From positions 12,834,001-12,898,000 of the forward strand of contig JBHGNT010000015.1 in the NCBI GenBank assembly GCA_043228905.1: a stretch of 64,000 bases of DNA. The letters run 5' to 3'. The DNA comes from Azolla caroliniana (Eukaryota; Polypodiophyta). Below, in pieces: positions 1 through 10,483 of the stretch. A program made the translations under genes and the position numbers. The notes under the pieces are model-generated. The model saw only the letters and a program-made list of their open reading frames with translations. It searched no databases and was not told where the DNA came from. Positions within the stretch are counted from its first letter, which is position 1. Each line of letters starts with the position of its first letter.

Positions 1-729
1 GGAAACACCTACATATTGAGCTTTGGTAGAAGATAATGTAACTATTGTTTGCTTCTTTGATCTCTATTGTCTTCATTGTGTTTGTGGGAATTGGATGTGT
101 AAGTTGGCTCATGGGCCTACTCTTAGAATATTTCCTCTCTTGATGTGCACGGGGCACTAAGTGTCGCATCATGGACATATACCTTCCCATAAAATTATGC
201 ATGTATATACATACATACATACATGTGTGTAAACCTTGTAGGTGCATGTGCATGCAAAATACTATGTAAATATTTGTATTTGTGTAGGAGGGAGTCTTTA
301 TGTGAATAGGTATGTATGTAGACGTGTTAGGCATTTATTTTTGTATGTGTGTGAGTATATGTAAACAAATTTGTGTGGGAGGGGGTGTGTACACACTTTA
401 CTAAATAAAGCTTAGGCAAATGGAGGGGAAGGGACTTGGGGAATTTAAAGTTTGGAGTTACATACTTAGTAAATTGGGGAATATGCTACCTTGGATATAT
501 CAAATATTTGGGGTTTGGGGATATTAATAAGAGGTGAGAACCTTGGGCTCAGTGCCAAGCCTAGGTTCGATAATTGGTATGGTTCCAAGTAAGGTAGGCT
601 AGGCGATGAGTAGGCTCGACATGACTCCTCGTCTACAACAAACCACATCCTTGCTCTTAAGTAGAAGTGATCACACACTAGCATTGTACAAGAGAGAAAG
701 CATGTTCTCTTGTCAAGGTTTAAGAGAAA
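1..729. other. unrecognised AT-rich flank
   Basis: No coding region or element could be recognised here. There is a short (TACA)n-type microsatellite at about 207-225. The open frames are short and match nothing known to me. Confidence 0.4.
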
Positions 730-1021
730 TGTTAGGATCGTGACCGACCACAACCGGTTTCTCGTATGTATATTCGGGGTGCAAAGAAACGAGTAAGACA
801 ATGCTCAGACATAAGATGAAGAATAGGAACGAAAGGATACAAAGACATGAGAGTTTTAACGTGGAAAACCTAGATGGGAAAAAACCGCGTGGAGTCCACA
901 AACTCCAAAGTTCAAACCAAATCACTATGTCGAGAGGAAGTACAATAAGAAACTATGAGGCAACGACCTCAAGATCTTCTTCGTCTGGTTGACAGACGAT
1001 TACAGAGTAGACATTCACTAA

Positions 1022-1066
<45 letters not shown>

Positions 1067-1348
1067 AGTTATAGAGGCAACAACCTCGTCAATAACTATA
1101 CAACTATGATTCAACTCTTTTTTCATAAAGTTTGCCCTAGTTGTATTTATACTAATTACAACTTTTTGGGCTATTTACAAATATGGTCCACATGGGCACA
1201 TTAAGACCATTTACAAAATTAGTCTCTCGAATCGGCTATTAAATCGATCATTTGATTTGTTGATTTTCGGCGTCAACCGAATTTCCTATGAACTCTCTAT
1301 TTGATTCGACTCGTACTCTTCCCATCTAGATGGACTTGTTTCCCAACA
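730..1348 (-). repeat. 3' LTR of copia element A
   Basis: A 619-bp long terminal repeat read on the minus strand. It starts TGTTGGGAAACAAGTCC at 1348 and ends CCTAACA at 730. A purine-rich tract (GAAGGGGGAGTT on the minus strand) adjoins it on the pol side at 1349-1360. It shares blocks with the LTRs of element G (4959-5602, 8276-8875) and solo LTR M (55863-56684). These are a TATAAATA box (complement of 1144-1151), the following AGGGCAAACT block, a pyrimidine/purine microsatellite (about 1021-1065) and the final block containing GTTTTCCACGTTAA. No partner 5' LTR is present, so a target duplication cannot be tested. Confidence 0.8.
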
Positions 1349-1360
1349 AACTCCCCCTTC

Positions 1361-3535
1361 ACTCCAGCATGGGGTGCTTCATCAATCTGACACTTTATCG
1401 GCACACATTCAACTTCTCGGCCGACAACACCTTTGTCAGCATGTTTGATCCGTTTTCAGCTGTGTGGATCTTCATCAGAGCAAACTCCTTTTCTTCTACT
1501 CGCTCTCGGAGCCAATGGTATCTTCTTTGGATGTGCTTGGTCCTTGAGTGGTAGGCGACATTCTTCGCAAGCTAGATGACACTCTGATTATCATAGTAGA
1601 GTCAAAATTCCTCTTGCCGAAATCCCAACTCTTCGAAAAACTCCTTCATCCATATTATTTCCTTTGCGGCTTCTACAACAGCCATATACTCGGCTTTCGT
1701 GGTTGATAGTGCCACGACCTTATCCAGCCTCGACTACCATGATACAACTCCCCTTGCAAAAGTCATTATGTATTCGGACGTGGATCGGTTGGTATCAGTA
1801 TAACCTTCCAATGTGGGGTTACATGAGCCGAATCGAAGACACACACTGGAGGTGCCTCTCAGGTACTGAAGTATCCATTTGATTGCCGTCCAATGTTCCT
1901 TGCCGGGATTGCTTATAAATCAGATGACGACTCCAATTGCATAACCAATCTCTGGCCTAGTGCAAGCCATTGCATACATTAGGCTTTCGACTGCTGAGGC
2001 ATAGGGAACCGTCATCATCTTAGCTTTTTCCGCCTTCGTTTTCGGACATTGGTTTTTGCTTAGCTTGTAGTTTGTCGGCAGTGTCGAGCCGACCGATTTC
2101 GAATTTTACATGGTGAACCTCTAGAGCACCTTTGTCATGTATTTCTTCTGTGACAGCCATAACAACTTCTTTGTCCGATCACGAACAATGTGCACACCTA
2201 GAATTTGATTTGCTAGACCCATATCCTTCATCGCAAACGATTTGCTCAGGGCCTTCTTCAAACTTCCGATTTTCTTCTGGTCCTGTCCGACGATTAGCAT
2301 GTCATCAACATACAACAGGAGGATGAGAAAATCTCCTCCATCATATTTCTTAACAAAGACACAATGATCAGCTTGTGTCTTGTCGAAACCGTGATCCACC
2401 ATGAAGGATTCGAATTTTCGGTACCTTTGCCGAAGTGCCTGCTTCAATCCATATAAGCTCTTCCTCAATTGACATACTAGGTTTTCTTTACCTTTCTCCA
2501 CGAATCCTTCTGGCTGGTGCATGTAAATCTCTTCCTCCAAATCTCTATGAAGGAAGGCGGGCTTGACGTCTAGATCCTTGACTTCGAGATCCATATTGAC
2601 CGCTATCCTCAGCACTATTCAGGTTGACGTCATCTTCACTATTGGGGAAAATATCTCATCAAAATCCACACCCTTCTTATGTTGAAAGCCTTTCACCACG
2701 ATTTGGGCTTTATGGCTGGGTGAATTTCCGCCATCTCCCAGTTTTAGTTTATATATCCAATTATTTCGGAGCACCTTCTTTACTTTCAACAACTCGGTCA
2801 ATTCGTATGTGTGGTTCTTATGCAAGGAGTCCATCTCATCTTGCATGGCACTCAACCACTCTCGGTTGTGGGTATCTCTCTTTGCTTCCTCAAATCTCTA
2901 TGGCTCCTCCTCATCTATTAACAACATGAACTCATTATCCGGAAATCTCTAGGGGACTCTTTTCTCTCTTACGGGATATCTTCTGCATCCATTCGGCACT
3001 GTCAGTTCTTCTTCGACTTCTTTGGCCGAGTCAAATTCGCTTCCATGTTCGGTCGGTTCCCCTTGGTCCTCGATTGGTTCTCGATTTTGCCAATTATCGA
3101 ATCGGTCGATTGGTTCGTATCCGATTTCGGTCGATTCGACCGATCCTCAACTCGGCTAGAATTGGAGGCTGGAGGCTTATTCTCCGTCTCCCAATCGGTT
3201 ATTGTCTTTTCTTCTATGAAGAAAATATCTCGGCTTCTAATCACCTTCTTGTTGATAAGGTCCTATAGCCGATAGTCGAATTCTTCGTCGCCATAGCTGA
3301 GAAATATGCATGGCTGAGATTTCAGATCTAACTTTCCCCTTTGGTCCTTAGCCACATGCACATAGGCAAGACAGTCGAACACCCTCAAGAGCCGGCACGA
3401 TACGTCTTTGCCGGTCCACACCCTTTGTGGAACATCTCCATCCAAGGGTTTTGAGGGTGATCTATTTATTACATACGTTGTCGTCATCAGCGCCTCAGTC
3501 CAAAATGTCTTGGACAACATGGCATGTGCTATCCC
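1361..3535 (-). pseudogene. copia element A: 5'-truncated pol (integrase C-terminus, RT, RNase H)
   Basis: Minus-strand Ty1/copia polyprotein remnant. Going from high to low coordinates, the integrase C-terminal part (about 3535-3263) contains TYVINRSPSKPL. The variable linker before RT lies at about 3244-2860. The first RT block is at 2855-2619, and the second (2615-2121) carries [25 protein letters not shown] and the catalytic YVDD in LLLYVDDMLIVG. A degenerate RNase H lies at about 2100-1365. Several stops and frameshifts separate the blocks, so it is dead. Everything upstream of the middle of integrase (gag, protease, integrase core, 5' LTR) is missing. At about 3535 the similarity stops and gag-like sequence of element B begins, without any LTR between. 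This suggests truncation by deletion or recombination. The deduced protein is closest in this window to element G, so A and G look like one family. Confidence 0.85.
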
Positions 3536-4953
3536 TTCTGTGCAAGCTTCAACCGTGCTTGCCTCGCTCTCGCTTCGACATTCTAGACAACTGTGTCTGC
3601 ACACACTCGTCCTCCCCAAATCGGCAATCATCGCCTCACCATCCCTAACCTTGTCGTCGATCGTTCTTTCTTTGCAAGTCGAGAGGGTGGCTCGCTCCAC
3701 ACCCTCTCCCGTGGTACCGATGTACTGCTCTCCGGCCTCTACATAGGCCCGATCTTCGCTTTCGTGCTCGCTACTTGGCCCTTACACAACTATATTGCAT
3801 GCATCTCGTTCCGCTCTTCATTGTGTACTTCTTCGGGTCAACACACATTTTCCCTGACTCCCGAGTCGGTCCCCTCCAGTTTGGTGTCCTCTACATCCTT
3901 CGGTAACATTGCTCTGCTCCAAGGAACACCCTCTTCACTCGATTGGCCCACTTGGCCTCCGCTGTTCTCCGCGGCACTCCACTCGATTCTCTCAGTGCCT
4001 TCGCCTACTGCGACCTTCATCCCCTCGCCGCAACCATCCGTCTCCTCGGTCTTATGTTGATCCGCAACGGCCGAAGTCTCTGGGTTAGGTGTGGAGGATC
4101 CCTCTCGAGTCTTCTCTTCGGGCCACCGACTTTGCTCATTCCCTTCTTTGCGTTCACCCCTTGTTTGCTTCTCTCCAGATCGGTCATCGAGAATTCGACA
4201 TTCCTGGTTCTCATTTGGACCTGTCCCTTGCCGATCGGGCTTAGCTGTCTCTCCGTTGTCTTCTGCATCTTGGCCCGGTTTCAATCGAATGATCCATGCT
4301 CGGATCGTGCTCCATCCGAATCGGAATGCTGACCGGATCTGCTCCCGGTCGGGCCGACTTCCGACTCTGCTTCTTTCGGCACCGCCTCTTGCCTCTATAC
4401 TTCATTCTACCGCGGCTTCCTCCTTGGCCTCCTTGTAGGCCATCCCCCATCCATCTTCATTGGCATCGTGCCAGGACTCCTCGCTACCGCCTTCCATCTC
4501 TCCGGTCTTACGTTGCCACGGTGGCCGAACTGTCGAAGTCTCCGGAAATGGTGTGGAGGGCTCTTATCCACATCTATCTTTGCATGGGCTCACCGGCCCT
4601 TGTTGTATCCTCCTTCGTCTAGGCCTACTCGTCCTTTGCTCGGATCGGTCTCAACCGATTTCGTCTTCCGCACCCGCCATGGTTTCGTCTTTGGCTGCCT
4701 TGCCGGCCTCACCCTCCCTTTTGCGCATGCTGGCCTCGGGCCATGTCCTTTCACCGCCACCTTCCGTCTCTCCGGTCTCACGCCGGCTTACGGGCCCAAT
4801 TGCCGAAGTCTCCGGATCCAGTGTGGAGGGACCGCTCAGTCTGCACTCCTCCGCATTGCCGGATCCCGTTCTCCAATCGCCACCTTCCATCTCTCTGGTC
4901 TGACATCGGCTCTCAGGGCCGCCTGCCAAAGTCTCCAGGTTAAGTGTGAGGAG
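3536..4953 (-). pseudogene. element B: distal, repeat-rich part of a degenerate gag
   Basis: GC-rich, pyrimidine-biased sequence whose minus strand reads as low-complexity, Glu/Gly/Arg/Thr-rich protein. One minus-strand frame is open from 4284 to 3838 and others flank it. The DNA carries diverged tandem units recognisable by CCACCTTCCATCTCTC followed about 40-50 bp later by GTCTCCGG and GTGTGGAGG (near 4490, 4760, 4870, and again at 8940 beyond element G). In protein, the repeated core is PETSA followed by a basic/acidic stretch. The unit resumes exactly across the copia G insertion, so 3536-4953 and 8881-9536 were once continuous. The plus-strand frames through this block are by-products of composition. 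Assigning it to gag is inference from its position just after the gag N-terminal region at 9536-9125. Confidence 0.5.
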
Positions 4954-4958
4954 ACCCA
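4954..4958. repeat. target-site duplication of copia G, left copy
   Basis: ACCCA here and ACCCA again at 8876-8880, directly abutting the TG...CA ends of the two LTRs. This is the standard 5-bp duplication of LTR-retrotransposon integration. Confidence 0.9.
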
Positions 4959-5284
4959 TGTTAGGATCTCGGTCCCTCCGGATGGGATACGAAGGCCCGA
5001 CATCGGAAGACCTGGTGAGAACCGGATGTGGAGTACCCAGAACTGGAAGTCCCGGTGAGAACCGGATGTGGAGTACCCGGCAACGAAAGACCCGATGAGA
5101 ACCAGATGTTGCAGGCCTGGTGAGAACCTCTCACCGGATGAAGGGACATATATGTAAATAAGTTCCTGAGAATCCACTGGGGCTATATTTGTAAATAGCC
5201 CAAAAGTCATATTAGTATAAATATGACCTAGGGCAAACTCAATGTAGATTGTAGAGTTATTGGTGTAACTCCTATACAATGCGT

Positions 5285-5326
<42 letters not shown>

Positions 5327-5602
5327 CAGAGATTGTGTCTCTGTTGTAACCACCGCTAGGCGAAGATTGTGAGCAAGAGGTCGTTGCCTCTGTGCTCCCT
5401 ATTGTATTGCTCGACATAGTGATAGTTTGGAGTTTGTGGACTCCCGTGGTTTTTCCCTCTCAGGGTTTTCCACGTTAATATCCTGTGTATTCTCTTTCTG
5501 TTTTGTGTACTTACCTCCATTCCCATTTCTTTTGTGTCTGATTGTCATCAAGTGATCTACGCTTCGGTTGTGGCCGGAGATTATTCCGCATATTTCTCGT
5601 CA
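4959..5602 (+). repeat. 5' LTR of copia G
   Basis: A 644-bp LTR, TGTTAGG at the left end and TCGTCA at the right. The U3 contains two 40-bp tandem units beginning GGTGAGAACCGGATG (5014-5053 and 5054-5093). The 3' LTR has only one such unit. That 40 bp plus a shorter GA tract explains the 44-bp length difference between the LTRs. TATAAATA sits at 5216-5223, and a (GA)n microsatellite lies at about 5286-5324. Apart from indels the two LTRs are very similar, so the insertion is not ancient. Confidence 0.9.
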
Positions 5603-5605
5603 AAC

Positions 5606-5617
5606 TGGTATCAGAGC
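5606..5617 (+). other. primer-binding site of copia G
   Basis: TGGTATCAGAGC, the sequence complementary to the 3' end of plant initiator methionine tRNA. It lies 3 nt after the LTR end, the usual position for priming minus-strand cDNA synthesis. Confidence 0.92.
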
Positions 5618-5633
5618 GAAACGACACAGAAAA

Positions 5634-6485
5634 ATGGACGATTCGTTGGGAGGCATGTTCAAGCTCACCAGCTCCAACTACTCAGTGTGGAAGTCGAAGA
5701 TGAGGGACATCCTCAATCTTTGGTTGCCGGTTCAGTTCGGGGACAAGAGACCAGACAAAATCGATGCCACGATATGGGAGGTGATGCACATGAAGACAAC
5801 GGCGTACATACGGTTCTTCATCGACATGAGCTTATACAACAACTTCAATGAAGAGAGCAAGGCTCATGAGCTCTGGGAGAAGATCGGCATTATGTTTCAG
5901 AACAAAAATGTTGTTAATCAAGTTTCGGTATTTCAGAAGCTAGTAAGACTCCGGTACCAAGATGGCTCCAGCATGGCAGAGCACATGAATGCCTTCCAGG
6001 GGCTGATACACCAGGCAACATCATTGGAAGTACCTCTCGCCGATGAGGTACTAGCACTACTCCTGCTCGGTTCCCTCTTAGATAGCTGGGAGACGTTGGT
6101 TGTCACTTTGGGCAACGTCGGGCCGGAAGGGAAACGGTTATCCCTACCAAGAGTGAAGTCGAGCTTGCGAGATGAGGAGGCACGTCAGAAAGACAAGGAT
6201 ACGAGCTCCGACTCCAAAGCGCTCCTTACTGAATCAGAATGCGGAAGACAAAGGAACCGTAGTCCCCAGAACCGGGAAAAGTTGGGGACACGGTCAAAGT
6301 CAAGGGGGAGGCCTACTTGCTTCTATTGTGGCCGGGACACTTCTAGAAGAACTGTCGGCACTTCCAAAACAACAAGGAAACCGACGGTACCGATTCGAAG
6401 CGGACACCGGACCGGAACGGTAAAGACCAGAGGGGACCGGACCGGAAGGGAACGACGGCAATCACGGCAAGTGAAGAAGAGTTGA
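5634..6485 (+). pseudogene. copia G gag
   Basis: Capsid-like gag of copia type, starting at the ATG 17 nt after the primer-binding site (MDDSLGGMFKLTSSNYSVWK), which is the usual plant copia gag opening. The frame is also open upstream of this ATG, but that sequence is LTR. A UBN2-like gag core runs to about residue 190, followed by a basic linker. The zinc knuckle begins correctly with CFYCGR near 6330, but a frameshift at about 6340-6350 destroys the remaining His and Cys and replaces the C-terminus with an Arg-rich tail. The original product would package RNA into virus-like particles. Confidence 0.85.
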
Positions 6486-8230
6486 TGCTCATCACCGAGG
6501 AGAGTGAGTTGAACCTTGCCGACGACGAGACAACGTGGGTTATCGATTCTGGAGCATCGTTCCACCTTACCCCAGACCGGAAATGCTTCTCATCCTACAC
6601 AGTCGGTGATCACGACTGTGTCCGGATGAGGAATGAAGGGACATGCCGAATTGTCGACATAGGAGACGTGTGGTTGACAACACCAACCGGATGCAAGCTG
6701 CTGCTGAAGGATGTCTGACACGTTCCGGAGGTTCGACTGAACCTGATATCAGCTGGTCTGCTAGATGATGAAGGCTACACGGGTAGCATCTGGAACAGAG
6801 TCATGAAATTCAGCAAAGGGAGCCTGATAGTGGCTCGGGCCCGGAAGGTCAACACGTTGTACCTGATGAATGCCTGGTTACGCCCGGAAGAAGTGAACGT
6901 GGCTTCCGACACTACCGGTGAGCTATGGCACAAGAGACTGTGTTACATGAGTGTGAAGGGGATGAAGAGGCTTGTCGATGACAACCTCATTCCGGTGAAG
7001 AACGTGCATCTTGAGAGGTGCACCGACTGCCTAGCCGGTTAGCAAAACCGGACCTCCTTCCAATCAAGGCCACCGATGAGATGCAATGCACCATTGGAGT
7101 TGGTGCATACCGATGTGTGTCAAGTGGACACGAAGTCCCATCCCAGAGCGCAATACTTGTCACGTTCATAGATGACCACAGCAGGAGGCTGTGGGCCACA
7201 CTGTTGAAGACGAAGGATCAGGTGTTATCCGTCTTCAAGGAGCTCCATGCAAGAGTGGAAAGAGAAACCGGATGGAAGCTTCAGGCGGTTCGAGCTGATA
7301 ACGGAGGGGAATACCAGGGGAAGTTCGAGGAGTATTGCCGCTTGAAGGGAATCCGGCTCGAATTTAACGTGCCAAAGACGCCAGAACTAAATGGGCTAGC
7401 CGAGAGGATGAACCGGACCATAATGGAGAGGGTCCGGAGTATGTTAGCACATGCTAAACTACCCAAGACGTTTTGGGCTAAGCCGTTGTTGACAACGACG
7501 TATGTGATAAACAGATCACCCTCAGTGCCCTTGGATGGAGACACGCCGTAAAAGGTGTGGACCGGTAAGGAAGTGTCCTACTGGCATTTGAAGGTGTTTG
7601 GGTGTCTCGCGTACGTGCATGTTGCTAAGGACCGGAGAGGAAAGTTGGATCCAAAGACCCGACCATGCATATTCCTCGGATACGGCGATGATGAGTTCGG
7701 CTACCGAGTGTTGGATCTGGTTGACAATAAGGTTTTCCGGAGCTGAGACATTATCTTCATGGAGGACAAGACTCTTGCCAACTGGGAGTCGGAGAAGAAG
7801 ATAATGAACTCCGATGAGATTCGAACCCACCCGGCTAAGAATCGGTTGACACTCGAGGAACCAACTGGTTACGGTGAGGATACCGAACCGGCAGAAGAAG
7901 AAGTAGAGGAAGCTTAAACCAGAACCGGCCAAGACCCCGAATCGGATTTGGATGAAGAACAAATAGAGGAGCCGGTTGCCGAAAGCCAAAGATGGAGATA
8001 TCCTCTCAGAGAGAGAAGGCCCCCCCGGAGATTTCCGGATGCAGAGCATGTGCTGCTGACCTATGAGGGGGAGCCGGAAAGCTTCGAAGAAGCGAAGGGT
8101 GACACCCATAGCCGCAAGTGGTTGAGTACCATGCAGGACAAGAGGGATGCCCTGAATGAGAACCACACGTATGAATTGGTGGAGTTGTCGAAAGGAAAGA
8201 GGGCACTCTGAAACAAGTGGGTGTACAAGC
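6482..8230 (+). pseudogene. copia G protease-integrase remnant
   Basis: Pol frame reopened after the gag frameshift. The aspartic protease motif is VIDSGASFHLT (catalytic Asp at about 6545). The gag-pre-integrase/zinc-binding region (6803-7042) ends CTDC, but the usual second histidine of the HHCC motif is replaced (LWHKRLCYMS). The integrase core (7018-7551) shows FIDDHSRRLW, RADNGGEY and NGLAERMNRT, that is, the D, D and E positions. The integrase C-terminal part and linker run to 8211. In-frame stops occur at 6716, 7040, 7549 and 7744, plus one near 8209, so it is not translatable. The RT domain never begins: after WVYK the sequence is the RNase H tail and polypurine tract. Confidence 0.87.
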
Positions 8231-8275
8231 GGATCGGATTGACGAGGCATCCCATGCCGGAGTGAAGGGGGAGTT

Positions 8276-8559
8276 TGTTAGGATCTCGGTCCCTCCGGAT
8301 GGGATACGAAGGCCTGGCATCAGAAGACTCGGTGAGAACCGGATGTGGAGTACCCGGCAACGGAAGACCCGGTGAGAACCAGATGTTGCAGGCCCGGTGA
8401 GAACCTCTCACCGGATGAAGGGACATATATGTAAATAAGTTCCTGAGAGCCCACTGGGGTTATATTTGTAAATAGCCCGAAAGTCATATTAGTATAAATA
8501 TTACCTAGGGCAAACTCAATGTAGATTGTAGAGTTATTGGTGTAACTCCTATACAATGC

Positions 8560-8595
<36 letters not shown>

Positions 8596-8875
8596 TATAC
8601 AGAGATCGTGTCTCTGTTGTAACCGCCGCTAGGTGAAGATTGTGAGCAAGAGGTCGTTGCCTCTGTGCTCCCTATTGTATTGCTCGACATAGTGATAGTT
8701 TGGAGTCTGTGGACTCCCGTGGTTTTTCCCTCTCAGGGTTTTCCACGTTAATATCCTGTGTATTCTCTTTCTGTTTTGTGTACTTACCTCCATTCCCATT
8801 TCTTTTGTGTCTGATTGTCATCGAGTGATCTACGCTTCGATTGTGGCCAGAGATTATTCCGCATATTTCTCGTCA
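8276..8875 (+). repeat. 3' LTR of copia G
   Basis: A 600-bp LTR matching 4959-5602, starting TGTTAGG after the polypurine tract and ending TCGTCA. It has one 40-bp U3 unit instead of two, TATAAATA at 8493-8500, and a shorter (GA)n tract at about 8563-8592. Confidence 0.9.
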
Positions 8876-8880
8876 ACCCA
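8876..8880. repeat. target-site duplication of copia G, right copy
   Basis: ACCCA, identical to 4954-4958. The sequence after it resumes the diverged tandem repeat of element B. Confidence 0.9.
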
Positions 8881-9536
8881 TAGGACCGTCCTTCGTTTCG
8901 TCTCTTCCTTTCGTACTTCTCTCGGACTGAGTCGCCTCGTCGCCACCTTCCATCTCTCCGGTCTCATGTTGCCACATTGGCCAAATTGCCGAAGTCTCCG
9001 AAAACGGTGTGGAGGGATCTCTCCGTCTGTCAAATCTCGGGGCTCAACCCCAGACCTCCGACTTGTCGTCATCCTTCTCCTTGGAGTTCCCATCGCCTCT
9101 TCCATCTCCCCAGTCTAAACTCTCGGAACACCTTCGTTGCGCCCCGGTGGGTCTTTGCCGATGCTACCCATTGGTCGAAGTCACGCCGCCCCCTGCTTTT
9201 TGGTCGTCCTCCGTACGCCTGCAGGAGCGCCCCTTTGAAGGCCTCCCACGAATTATGAGCTTCTCAAAGTCCCTTTACTTCCGCGTACCTCTGGTCATCT
9301 GCGACCTGACTAAAGAACTCCAACCTCAACTCCTAGTCTATGCCGCGGACGTCCATCTCCGCGTTGTAGGCTTCCAAGTAGAATAAGACTTTGTCCCCGT
9401 CGAAACGACCGACTCTTTCGACCATACACTTGGCTGCTTGTCTCATCGTCACTTGTCCGAACTCCATCACCACTTCGGCCACCATCTCTGGGAAGTCATC
9501 ATCTTCTAATTCCATCCTCCATTGCCGCCCTTTCAT
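8881..9536 (-). pseudogene. element B gag, N-terminal part
   Basis: Minus-strand gag relic beginning with the ATG at 9536-9534 (MKGRQWRMELEDDDFPEMV). After about 45 residues it enters the conserved block RFDGDKVLFYLEAYNAEM, parallel to the FNGRDTTSYLDAYKAEM block of element C. It stops at 9333 and continues in another frame with RLEFFSQVADDQRYAEVKGL and, further on, GRPKSRGRRDFDQWV, as expected for this gag family. From about 9110 down it becomes the diverged tandem repeat that continues at 4953 beyond copia G. Frameshifts and stops make it non-functional. Confidence 0.65.
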
Positions 9537-9549
9537 GTCGGGTTCACCA
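9533..9549 (-). other. primer-binding-site-like motif overlapping gag start (element B)
   Basis: The minus strand reads TGGTGAACCCGACATGA, and the ATG inside its last bases is the gag start. The same 17 bases occur at 23841-23857 at the LTR/gag boundary of element C. The position (5 nt after an LTR end) and starting TGG fit a primer-binding site. I could not assign the matching tRNA. Confidence 0.6.
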
Positions 9550-9553
9550 AAGA

Positions 9554-9710
9554 TGTCGTGGAAATCCGCGGGTATGTGTCAGATCCGAGGTAGGACCACC
9601 GAGGTCTTGGACCTGAGAGAGATGGAGCATAGAAGGTCGAGCTTCACCGTTTCTGGCGACTGACTAGGACACCGACTAGAGTGTTTCCAGATACGTACAG
9701 GAAGCAACTG

Positions 9711-9753
<43 letters not shown>

Positions 9754-9850
9754 AACACGCACGCAACACCGACTCATCACACGTTTCCTATGTACAGAAA
9801 CCGGAAAGAAACACAACCGACACCAAAAGAGACACAGAAATGCACAACCC

Positions 9851-9886
<36 letters not shown>

Positions 9887-10440
9887 AGGAAGATACAACT
9901 CCGGCTTTGAGCCGGTCTAAGGTAGATTAGGTTACAACAAAGGTCTGCTGCCAAGCCGCCAATCGTGGAGCTCTCGGGCTCGTCGCGCCGAGCGGGGTCT
10001 TGCATAGGAGACAGAGCGGAAGCGAACCTCCCTAGGACATACGAGCTCTCTACTGGACTAAACCCTTAACTGACACAAAGACAACCCACACGACGACAAA
10101 GAAGAAGACCTAAATGAAACCCTAAAACGAAATAAGGAAATAAGAAGAAGAGAAAACTACCAAACCCTAGATCAAAGTGGTATACCCTCCTAACTCAAAA
10201 TGTGCAACCCCTCATAAGAGTCCCTTCCTCTCCTTTTATAGTCCAAGGAGGGAAGGACGTTACAATGTAGGATAAATATCCCCTTTTTATTTTATACACA
10301 TTTTCGAATGTAATGTGCACATGGTGCACATTGCCGACTTTGCCCATTCCATCATTATGGCATCACCCGGACTTGAACCTCGAACCTTGTAATCCATAAT
10401 TGAAAACCGCACCCATTAAGATAGCTTATTGTCATTTGAG
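9554..10440 (-). repeat. 5' LTR of element B (upper end uncertain)
   Basis: Minus-strand LTR ending CGACA at 9554, just before the primer-binding-site-like motif. It has a TATA box (TATAAAAGGA, complement of 10231-10240) in a context closely resembling the LTR of element C. The R/U5 side includes a (GA)n tract (about 9715-9750) and a (TA)n tract (about 9855-9882), which make several artificial open frames. The U3 side reaches a tRNA-like module at 10361-10427. No matching TG end could be seen above this, so the upper boundary is an estimate and the LTR may be truncated by element F. Confidence 0.55.
10361..10427 (-). other. tRNA-like (SINE-head-like) module in U3
   Basis: On the minus strand an exact box B match (GGTTCAAGTCC) is preceded by about 37 nt and a weaker box A-like stretch (CTTAATGGGTGCGG). 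There is no cloverleaf or anticodon arm that I can fold, so it is not called a tRNA gene. It lies about 130 bp upstream of the TATA box of LTR B. Confidence 0.45.
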
Positions 10441-10483
10441 AGGATAAAAGCTACTTTTTGTATTAGATTGATTATTGTAAAAA

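Larger units (their letters stand above)
4959..8875 (+). mobile_element. copia element G, RT/RNase H-deleted, intact ends
   Basis: Complete-ended Ty1/copia element of 3917 bp with 5' LTR, primer-binding site, gag, protease, integrase, polypurine tract (GAAGGGGGAGTT, 8264-8275), 3' LTR and an exact ACCCA target duplication. The reading frame just before the RT core (RKWLSTMQDKRDALNENHTY, then WVYK) jumps at about 8229 directly to the last residues of RNase H and the polypurine tract. The corresponding stop-proximal piece is also seen in element A next to its LTR. About 1.9 kb, holding all of RT and RNase H, is therefore absent. G is inserted in the gag of element B. It would need RT supplied in trans to move. 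Confidence 0.88.

Noticed and set aside
3593-5058. Several plus-strand open frames of 100-196 codons
   Set aside because: They run antisense to the degenerate gag of element B and end inside the LTR of G. GC-rich, stop-poor composition explains them.
9676-10005. Open frames with Ile-Tyr and Ser-Leu runs
   Set aside because: Read-through of (TA)n and (GA)n microsatellites in LTR B.
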